A stretch of 7,063 nt of DNA from Planctomycetales bacterium (lineage in GTDB: Bacteria; Planctomycetota; Phycisphaerae; SM23-33): contig DAOVFI010000125.1 of NCBI GenBank assembly GCA_030673005.1, forward strand, positions 1 to 7,063. The letters are read 5' to 3'. Within the stretch, counting starts at the first letter, position 1. Each line of letters begins with the position of its first letter. The notes under the pieces are model-generated. The model did no database searches and was not told the origin of the DNA. It worked only from the letters and a program-made list of their open reading frames with translations. Position numbers and translations under genes: made by a program. Below are positions 1 to 6,800 of this stretch, piece after piece.

Positions 1-197
1 AACTTGCGGTTGGCGTCTTTGAGGGCCTTGTTGAACTTTGCCTTCCGCCTTGTGTTCCGCACGGGCGAGAGGACCAGCGTCTGTCCGTCCGTAGTGATCT
101 CCAACGGCGTCTCCGGCGTGATCTTCAGCAGTTCCAGAATCGGCTTGTCAATCACCAGCGCATAACTGTTACCGTGTTTTGTGAGAGTCTTGACCAT
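1..197 (-). CDS. AbrB/MazE/SpoVT-type DNA-binding protein, probable antitoxin (partial, 3' end outside window)
   Basis: Sixty-five codons are visible before the window edge. The N-terminus reads MVKTLTKHGNSYALVIDK, followed by a PILELLKI stretch, then PLEITTDG and LVLSPV. This is the swapped-hairpin AbrB/MazE/SpoVT DNA-binding pattern: a basic lead, a GNS turn, a hydrophobic strand, an 'iLelL' helix, and a second strand pair with D-G and a closing proline. A basic tail (RRKAKFNKALKDANRK) follows, where antitoxins of this class often carry their toxin-binding segment. The start is the ATG at 195-197, preceded by AGGAG (205-209) at 7-base spacing. Such proteins usually repress their own promoter and neutralise a toxin encoded just downstream, such as a MazF or PIN RNase; that position lies outside this window. 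The DNA-binding fold is fairly certain. The antitoxin role is inferred, and a stand-alone regulator is possible. Confidence 0.8.
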   Translation of the reverse strand, partial: MVKTLTKHGNSYALVIDKPILELLKITPETPLEITTDGQTLVLSPVRNTRRKAKFNKALKDANRK

Positions 198-218
198 GTC
201 TTGGCTCCTGTGCTTGTC

Positions 219-245
219 TATACACAGTATATCCATTGTATATAC
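219..245 (-). promoter_or_regulatory. Repeated TATAC operator-like elements over the promoter
   Basis: Read leftward, this stretch contains GTATATAC (238-245, itself a perfect palindrome), ATATAC (227-232) and TATAG (219-223). These form alternating direct and inverted TATAC units that cover the spacer, the -10 box and the expected start point. Alternating AT-rich palindromes over the promoter are typical of mazEF-type autoregulated operons. The small protein encoded just downstream is the natural candidate to bind here. Binding itself is an inference. Confidence 0.45.
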
Positions 246-254
246 GTCGGTCAA
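226..254 (-). promoter_or_regulatory. Sigma-70-like promoter of the antitoxin-like gene
   Basis: Reading leftward, a -35 box TTGACC (249-254) is followed by exactly 17 bases and a -10 box TATACT (226-231). These are 5/6 matches to TTGACA and TATAAT. Transcription would begin near 219, about 20 bases before the ribosome-binding site of the antitoxin-like gene. The promoter sits in the 98-base gap behind the deacylase stop codon, so the small gene can be expressed on its own even if read-through occurs. Confidence 0.7.
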
Positions 255-295
255 GAGACGTTTGGGCTTTTCTTATTTATTTCCGAACCCGTTTG

Positions 296-1888
296 TTACT
301 TATGCCGCAGGACTTTGCCGGCGAGTTGGCCGGTGTAGGAGCCGTTCTCGACGACGACCTGGCCGTTGACGATGACATAGTCAATTCCCACGGGATACTG
401 GTGCGGGTCTTCGAAGGTTGCCCGGTCGATGACGGTTTCGGGATTGAAGACGGCTACGTCGGCGAACGCGCCTTCTTCCAGCACGCCCCTGCCGGCCAGG
501 CCGATCTTGTCAGCCGACATCGAGGTCATCTTTCGCACGGCTTCTTCCAGCGGGAAAAGTCCCTCGTCGCGGGAGTACCTGCCAAGCACGCGGGGGAACG
601 TCCCGTAGCAGCGCGGGTGCGGTTTGCCCATTGCCAGGATTCCGTGGTCGGCCAGGGCGTAACTGTCCGAGCCGATCCGCATCAGCGGGTGCTTCAGGAC
701 GGTGCGGACGTCGTCTTCGCTGAGGGCGAAGTAGGTCGCCCGCAGGGCCGGTTCGGCCTCCATCAGATCGAAGGCGGTCTCGCAGGGGTCCTTGCCGTTT
801 TTGTCGGCTATCTCGGCGACGCTGCGCCCGTCGAGGCTTTCATCCAGTTTACTGTGGACGATCTTGACGCCGTCCCACCCGACGCCCTTGAAATAAATCA
901 CCTGCCCGGCGGAGATTTCATCCTTCGCCTTGCTGCGGAGTTCGGGTTGTTTGAGGCGCTGGACCAATTTATCGGTACCGCCTTCCTGCATCCACGCCGG
1001 CAGGATCGCGCGCAGCATCGTATGGGTGGCTACGTACGGATAGGCGTCGGCATCGACGTCGATGCCCTCTGCCCGGGCGTCGTCCATCATCGCAAGGAAC
1101 TCATCGGCCCGGCCCCACAGGCTCTTGCCGTAGGCCTTGAAATGGGAAATCTCGACGGGGATCTTCGCCTGGCGGCCTATCTCGATGGCCTCGGCGATGG
1201 CGTCTTTGAGGATCGGGTCGTGCTCGCCCCGGATGTGACTGGTGTAAATCCCGCCGGCGGCGGCGGCTACCTTGGCAAGTTCGACCAGTTCGGCTGTATC
1301 GGAGTACATCGCCGGCAGGTAAATCAGCCCCGACGACAGACCCCACGCGCCGTCGGACATCGTCTGGGCGACTAATGCCTTCATCTGCTCCATTTCGTCG
1401 GCGTTGGGCGCGCGGTTGTCGAAGCCCAGCACCGACGCGCGAATCGTCCCATGCCCGACGAGCATGATATAGTTGGTGATGACGCCCAGTTTTTCCATGT
1501 AATCGAGGTGTTCGCCCATCGACGACCAGGGGATCTCGATATCACCGGCGGCCTCGCCGAATGTCTGGAGCATTGACCTGACGGCGGGGACGCCCTTGCC
1601 GACGGACGGCGCCAGCGACATACCGCAATTGCCGAGAACCTCTGTCGTAACGCCCTGGCGGAGTTTGCTGTCGGCGTGCGGGTCGGCGAGGACCGAATAC
1701 TCGTGCGCGTGCATGTCGATAAAGCCCGGCGCGACGACCATTCCGTCGGCGTCTATGACACGACCGGCCTCGCCCGACAGTTCGCCGATTTGGGTTATCC
1801 TGTCGCCTTCAATACCAACGTCCGCCCGAAACCGCTCCCGCCCCGTGCCGTCTATCACCTGCCCGTTCTTGATAATCACGTCGAACAT
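296..1888 (-). CDS. N-acyl-D-amino-acid deacylase (D-aminoacylase, amidohydrolase superfamily)
   Basis: This 530-residue cytoplasmic zinc hydrolase is predicted to split N-acyl-D-amino acids into a D-amino acid and a carboxylate. An N-terminal beta-sandwich part (IIKNGQVIDGTG) leads into the metal-dependent TIM barrel. Visible active-site positions are H60 and H62 in PGFIDMHAHEYS, C88 in VLGNCGMSLAP, H218 in IYTSHIRGE, H249 in VEISHFKAYG and D408 in RIGSDSYALADHG. They correspond to His67/His69, Cys96, His220, His250 and Asp366 of the Alcaligenes D-aminoacylase, so the set is complete. The C-terminus (FADVAVFNPETVIDRATF, then DPHQYPVGIDYVIVNG) rebuilds the small sandwich domain as usual. The start at 1888 was chosen over an in-frame ATG at 1954 because AGAAGGAG lies 9 bases upstream and the alignable family sequence begins there. 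No signal peptide is seen. The natural acyl substrate cannot be told; a dipeptidase or N-acyl-D-glutamate deacylase activity is an alternative. Confidence 0.93.
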   Translation of the reverse strand: MFDVIIKNGQVIDGTGRERFRADVGIEGDRITQIGELSGEAGRVIDADGMVVAPGFIDMHAHEYSVLADPHADSKLRQGVTTEVLGNCGMSLAPSVGKGVPAVRSMLQTFGEAAGDIEIPWSSMGEHLDYMEKLGVITNYIMLVGHGTIRASVLGFDNRAPNADEMEQMKALVAQTMSDGAWGLSSGLIYLPAMYSDTAELVELAKVAAAAGGIYTSHIRGEHDPILKDAIAEAIEIGRQAKIPVEISHFKAYGKSLWGRADEFLAMMDDARAEGIDVDADAYPYVATHTMLRAILPAWMQEGGTDKLVQRLKQPELRSKAKDEISAGQVIYFKGVGWDGVKIVHSKLDESLDGRSVAEIADKNGKDPCETAFDLMEAEPALRATYFALSEDDVRTVLKHPLMRIGSDSYALADHGILAMGKPHPRCYGTFPRVLGRYSRDEGLFPLEEAVRKMTSMSADKIGLAGRGVLEEGAFADVAVFNPETVIDRATFEDPHQYPVGIDYVIVNGQVVVENGSYTGQLAGKVLRHK

Positions 1889-2193
1889 CGAATAAGACTC
1901 CTTCTCCGGTGAAAATCCCGGAAATTCAGGAACGACTCGCCTTGACAGGACCAATTCCCGCCGACTACGCTTGAGTCAAAGAGCGGCATTGTACCATCGA
2001 ACATCCTGAAATCACGTAATTTCACAAGGATTTATCACGATGGATGTATTGAAAAGAAACAGGTGCGCCGTGTGCTATACAAAGCCTACCCTCCCGTACT
2101 TTTGGCCGGGTATCTATCTTTTTATCCATGTCATTCCTGCCCTGGCGGTACTACAATCTCTTTGATACCTTCTTTGAACAGGAGAGCAGACAT
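1889..2193. other. Divergent intergenic region between deacylase and lipoprotein genes
   Basis: This 305-base AT-richer stretch separates two divergently read genes and should hold both promoters. Leftward, a TACAAT hexamer (1988-1993) could be a -10 box for the deacylase, but no good -35 lies 16-18 bases upstream of it. Rightward, TACAAT (2152-2157) lies about 35 bases before the lipoprotein start, again without a clear -35. A near-perfect palindrome at 2007-2024 is the most distinctive element. The ribosome-binding sites of both genes lie at its two ends. I see no small gene or RNA in it. Confidence 0.6.
2007..2024. promoter_or_regulatory. 18-base near-perfect palindrome, candidate operator
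   Basis: The sequence TGAAATCACGTAATTTCA matches its own reverse complement at 16 of 18 positions, with perfect 6-base arms TGAAAT and ATTTCA around an ACGT centre. It lies roughly midway between the two divergent start codons (118 bases from one, 169 from the other), a common place for a dimeric repressor or activator site. The arms resemble LacI-family half-sites, but the spacing is longer. The regulator is not in the window. Confidence 0.4.
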
Positions 2194-3498
2194 ATGAAAA
2201 ATCGAAAACGAGTGCATGGTTTTGGTTTGTTGATCGCTTTAGTTTGCTTACTTGCAATTCTCTCCTGTGATGGAAAAACACAAGATCAGGCCGGTGCTGA
2301 CTCCATCAAAGCTGCTCGGATACTTCCCGATGACTTGGTCTATCAGGGGGCATTTCGCCTTCCGGACGGGCCGGAAAAGTACGCCTGGGGCTGGAGCGGG
2401 CAGGGCTTGGCATATTATCCAGATGGTGATCCAAAGAGTCCTAGCGATGGCTACCCAGGCTCGCTTTTCGGGACAGGTCACAACTGGAATACATGGGTTT
2501 CAGAGATCAATATCCCCAGGCCGGTGATATCCAGAACAAAAAACCTCAAGAAATTGAACACAGCAAAGACGCTTCAGAAATTTGCCGACATACGCGGGAC
2601 ATTATTCAAGGGGCGGGACCTCGAACAACCCCGAGCGGGGCTGGCTTATCTCCCCGCCCAGGGCAAACAGACCAGCGGCAAGCTGTATTTCTGCTGGGCA
2701 GCTCATATGGGACAGGAAAATATGTCTCCGGCGCACGGATGGTGCGAGCTGAATCTGGCCAAGCCCGGTTCGGTCGGCCTTTGGAATATCGCGGGACTAA
2801 GCCAGTACTTAACCTGTGATTATATCACGCCGATACCAGCCGACTGGGCAAAGCAGAACACGCCTGGGATGCGACTGGTAACTGGACGCATGCGCGATGG
2901 AGGGCAGGTGTCTCAGGGCCCTACGCTGATTGCTTTTGGCCCGTGGAACGAGGGAAATCCTCCCAAACCTGAGGCCGAACTCAAAGGCACCGTTCTGCTA
3001 AAATATTCTACCATTGCCGACGAAAAGCAGCACAAGATGAAAGGTTATCATCACTCAGACGATTGGTCTGGTGTAGCCTGGATGACATCGGGTAAGCGGT
3101 CGTCGGTAGTCTTCGTTGGTACGAAGGGCCAAGGCAAATGCTGGTACGGCTTTGCCAACGGTGTGGTCTGGCCGGAAGGGGGGCCTTATCCGCCCGTACC
3201 GCCTCATCCGAACGATCAGCGTGGCTGGTGGTCAACTAATTTCGCAGCGCAGATATTGTTCTATGACACTACCGATCTCGCTGCCGTCGCCAAAGGCAAG
3301 GCCAAACCGCATAAGCATCAGCCATACGCGGTTATGGATATAAGTAAATTTCTGTTCAAATCACGACCTCGCGCTATGCACCGCCTGGGTGCGGCGGCGT
3401 TCGACCCCGCCAGGGGACTGCTATATGTTGTCGAACTTCGAGGCGATGAAGATAAGTCTCTTATCCACGTCTGGAAGCTCAAGGATATTGCAAAATAG
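2194..3498 (+). CDS. Secreted lipoprotein of unknown function
   Basis: This 434-residue protein begins with a lipoprotein signal. A basic n-region (MKNRKR) and a hydrophobic core ending in LLAILSC place the lipid-modified cysteine at residue 25, with D at +2. The mature part is rich in Trp, Tyr, Gly and Pro (YAWGWSGQGLAYYPDG, PGSLFGTGHNWNTW, FGPWNEGNPP, HHSDDWSG, VGTKGQGKCWYGF) and closes with LLYVVELRGDEDKSLIHVWKL. Several short strands end in Trp/Tyr-Gly turns, and the last segment has the look of a beta-propeller blade. A secreted propeller or sugar-binding protein is possible, but I recognise no named family or catalytic motif. The ATG at 2194 has AGGAG (2180-2184) 9 bases upstream and starts directly at the signal peptide; an in-frame ATG at 2128 would place 22 residues in front of it. 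Base composition is less GC-rich than in the flanking genes, which may mean a separate origin. The coding call is sure; the function is unknown. Confidence 0.88.
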   Translation: MKNRKRVHGFGLLIALVCLLAILSCDGKTQDQAGADSIKAARILPDDLVYQGAFRLPDGPEKYAWGWSGQGLAYYPDGDPKSPSDGYPGSLFGTGHNWNTWVSEINIPRPVISRTKNLKKLNTAKTLQKFADIRGTLFKGRDLEQPRAGLAYLPAQGKQTSGKLYFCWAAHMGQENMSPAHGWCELNLAKPGSVGLWNIAGLSQYLTCDYITPIPADWAKQNTPGMRLVTGRMRDGGQVSQGPTLIAFGPWNEGNPPKPEAELKGTVLLKYSTIADEKQHKMKGYHHSDDWSGVAWMTSGKRSSVVFVGTKGQGKCWYGFANGVVWPEGGPYPPVPPHPNDQRGWWSTNFAAQILFYDTTDLAAVAKGKAKPHKHQPYAVMDISKFLFKSRPRAMHRLGAAAFDPARGLLYVVELRGDEDKSLIHVWKLKDIAK

Positions 3499-3884
3499 CG
3501 CCTGAAGGACGGCAGTGATATAGATACGAATTGTCGAAGCGGTTGGCTGGCGTAATCGGCGCGTAAGAAAAAGCGGCATCGTGCTCGATACCGCCTCGAA
3601 CGCAACGCTCTTCATAACCACTCTCGTTTTTGGCGTCTGGATGCCCGGTGAGGCGGCTCCGCCCATCTGACCAGAATCCTAACCAACCAGAGAGCGACCG
3701 GCAAGTTTCCGCTTGCAAAAATCCGCCCAATACGGACATTGTGTCCATTGCGGTTTGGCAAAGCGAACTGGAGTGGCCGAGGAGGTGCCTTCGTCGTTGA
3801 CGCCGACCTTGATGTACACCCTGGCTGCATCGTCGATTTCAATTTTGATGCCGTCGCTGGAGAACAACTGCGGGAGACAAGCAA
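3499..3884. other. Gap with possible gene remnant, no intact gene identified
   Basis: This 386-base stretch lies between two rightward genes. About 3770-3880 shows purine-any-pyrimidine codon periodicity in one register on both strands. Leftward it reads DGIKIEIDDAARVYIKVG and on to a stop at 3679-3681. Rightward it reads GGAFVVDADLDVHPG and on to a stop at 3892-3894, which overlaps the next gene's start. The rightward frame has no ATG after its preceding stop at 3649-3651. The leftward frame would need to start inside the glycosidase gene. One of them is probably a truncated remnant, but I recognise neither. Around 3655-3664 a short GGCGG/CCGCC inverted repeat is present without a T-run. No clear promoter for the glycosidase gene was found. 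Confidence 0.4.
3717..3753 (-). terminator. Imperfect hairpin followed by a short T-run on the minus strand
   Basis: Arms CCGC-AAT-GGACA (3723-3738, with two 2-base bulges) and TGTCC-ATT-GCGG (3742-3753) give 12 base pairs around a 3-base loop. Read leftward, the stem is followed at once by ATTTTT (3722 down to 3717), which resembles an intrinsic terminator. It would stop leftward transcription, yet no intact leftward gene ends here. It may be the terminator of a lost gene or protection against antisense reading. The short T-run and bulges keep confidence low. Confidence 0.3.
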
Positions 3885-6800
3885 ATGGATCTGAAGCAAC
3901 AAGCGTCTCGAATAGCCCGTCGGAGGCTCTGGATTCTGGGCTTTGTGTGCCTGATCTTCGCAGCAACAGAGAGACGGTGTGAAGCGCAGCCGGATGCTTC
4001 CCTCCCCCCGGGCGCCAAGGCGGTCTGGAATCTCTCGAAGGCATATCGCCAGGCGACTCTCACGCGCGAGCGGATCTGCATCAACGGCCTGTGGCGCTGG
4101 CAGCCGGCGCGGAACGTGAACGAGAAGGTACCCGCGAGCAGGTGGGGCTACTTCAAGGTTCCGGGATGCTGGCCGGGAATCACCTCGTATATGCAAAAGG
4201 ACTCCCAGATGGTTCACGTCCATCGGGCCTGGAGGAATCAGAATCTGCGCAGCGTCGGCATGGCGTGGTACCAGCGGGAGATCACGATTCCCAGGAATTG
4301 GTCCGGCCGACGTATCACGGTCTGCGCGGAGTATCTGAATTCCTACGCGGCTGTGTACCTGAACGGCGGCAAAATAGGTGAAATGCGCTTTCCGTGTGGG
4401 GAAGTTGACATCACGTCCGCCTGCCGTCCGGGCGGCAAGCACGTGCTGTCGCTTCTGACGGTGGCCATGCCGCTCAAGGCAGTGATGCTGTCCTACAACG
4501 ACACCAGTGCCGCCAGGCGCGTCAAGGGCAGGGTAGATCGCCGCGGACTTTGCGGAGACGTGTTCTTGATGAGCGCTCCGGCAGAGGCTCGAATCAGTGG
4601 TGTTAAGGTGGACACATCCGTCCGCAAATGGGCAATTACGTTCGCCGCCGCACTCCGGGGACTCCAGGCAGACAAGAGGTACACTCTGCGCGCTCGGATT
4701 ACGGACAGCGGGCGCAAGGTCAAGGAGTTCACGAGCAGACTCTTCACAGCCTCTGATTTGAAGGACGACCGCCTCTCCTTCACCAACGCATGGAAACCCG
4801 CGAAACTGTGGGACGTGCATACGCCCGGCAACATGTATATCCTGGAGCTTTCGCTCCTGGATTCCACAGGCAAGGTGCTGGACGTGTTTTACCCCGTGCG
4901 TTTTGGTTTTCGCGAGTTCTGGATTGATGGACGCGATTTCCGCCTTAACGGCACGCGTTTCTTCTGCTCTGCCGTGCCGTTTGATAACGCCCAGATCGGG
5001 GCCTCCTTGGCAACATACAAAGCGGCGCGTGAGACCATGCTGCGCCTCAAGACATTCGGCATCAACACAGTGTACACGCACAACTACGGCTGTCAGCCTG
5101 GCTCGCACCTGGGCTTTACGGAGATACTCAAGGCCGCCGACGACGTGGGCATGCTTGTTTGCCTCTCCCAGCCGCATTCCGGGCACTATGACTGGAAAGC
5201 ACCCAAGACCGGGCACACCAACGGCTATGCCCGACATGCCGAGTTCTACGTGCGAGTGGCGCAGAATCACCCGTCGGTCGTAATGTACCCCATGAATCAC
5301 AACTCCACCGGATACAGCGAGGACATGAACCCGGACCTTATTGACGGCGTGCACGCAAAGCGCAGTCGCTGGGCCGTCAGGAACGTCAGGCGTGCCAAGC
5401 GGGCCGAAGCGATTGTCAGGCGCCTGGATCCCAGCAGGATCATATATCATCACAGTTCAGGCAATCTCGGACAGATGCACACGAGCAATTTCTATCTGAA
5501 CTTCGTGCCGATCCAGGAGCGATCCGACTGGTTCGAACATTGGTCCACCAAGGGCATCAAGCCGCTTTTCCTGTGCGAATACGGCGAGCCGTTGTCCTGG
5601 AACTGGACGATGTACCGCGGCTGGTACAAGGGTAAGCGTGCGTTCGGCAGCGCCAAGGTGCCGTGGGAGTTCTGCCTGGCCGAGTGGAACGCGCAGTTCC
5701 TGGGCGACCAGGCATACCGCATCACCGAGATGGAGAAAACGAACCTCCGCTGGGAAGCGAGGCAGTTCCGGGCCGGCAGGCTTTGGCATCGCTGGGACTA
5801 CCCTTACCGCGTCGGCTCGAACCCCCGGCGATTCCAGGACAGGCAAGCCGTGTTGGCTATGTACATCACCGACAACTGGCGCGCGTTTCGCACGTGGGGT
5901 CTGTCGGGTTCCAGCCCCTGGGGCTATGGCGTCTTCTGGAGGCTGCGCGACGGCGTGAACAAGAGGCGCAAGAACCACAAGGTGGACTGGGACAGGCTCC
6001 AGAGGCCGGGTTTCAGCCCGGACTTCACCGAGAGCAGGTACGAGCGCATGGACCTGGCCTATCGCAGATCGGATTGGGTTGCGACCAGCGCGGGAAAGGC
6101 GCTCATTCGAAACAATCAGCCGTTGCTGGCCTACATAGGCGGCAAGACGTCGCGCTTCACAAGCAAAGACCACAACTTCCATACGGGCGAGACAGTCGAG
6201 AAGCAAATCATCATCATCAACAATTCCCGCCAAACAGTTACGTGCGATTGCTCGTGGCTGTTCGCCCTGCCCACGGCGATCAAAGGCAACAAGAAAATCA
6301 GCGTCGAGACGGGTGAGCAGGGACGCATTCCATTGCGCTTGGCCCTTCCAGTCGCGCTGAAACCGGGTGAATACAGGCTCAGCATGGAAGTGAAGTTCAG
6401 TTCGGGACAGACACAACAGGATACGTTTACGGTCCACGTGCTGCCGCGGACGCCGGCCTTGAAACTGAGCGGGAAGATCGCGCTGTTCGATCCCAAGGGG
6501 CAGACGGGCAAGCTCCTGAGCGGCATAGGCGTTCGATGCCGGCGAGTAGATGCAGATGCGGACCTCGCCCCATACGACGTGCTCATCGTTGGCAAGGCGG
6601 CGCTGACACCGGACGGGCCGGCGCCGGACATTGCACGCGTGCGCGACGGCCTGAAAGTGCTGATTTTCGAGCAGACGTCGGAAGTCCTGGAGAAGCGGTT
6701 CGGATTCCGCGTCCAGGAGTACGGCCTGCGGCGCGTGTTCAAGCGCGTGGGCGATCATCCGGCCCTGGCCGGGCTTGAGAGACAGAACCTGCGTGACTGG

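Noticed and set aside
236..1375. Plus-strand open frame of 379 codons opposite the deacylase
   Set aside because: It is a shadow of a gene whose catalytic residues are all in place on the other strand.
1889..1954. Longer N-terminus for the deacylase starting at 1954
   Set aside because: The extra 22 residues match no family sequence, while the internal ATG at 1888 has a strong ribosome-binding site.
2049..2081. TTGAAA and TATACA as a promoter for the lipoprotein
   Set aside because: The spacer is 21 bases, well outside the usual 16-18.
3651..3664. GGCGG/CCGCC inverted repeat as terminator for the lipoprotein gene
   Set aside because: The loop is very short, there is no T-run after it, and it lies over 150 bases past the stop.
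3479..3748. Minus-strand reading with VRGG and DAAFSYAPITPANR, vaguely like the end of a formylglycine-generating (SUMF1) domain
   Set aside because: The GGSW tryptophan and GFR ending are missing and the similarity is too weak to claim a pseudogene.
3612..5453. Long minus-strand open frame of 613 codons opposite the glycosidase gene
   Set aside because: It is antisense to a frame with clear GH2 motifs, has no recognisable domain, and is explained by GC-rich codon bias.
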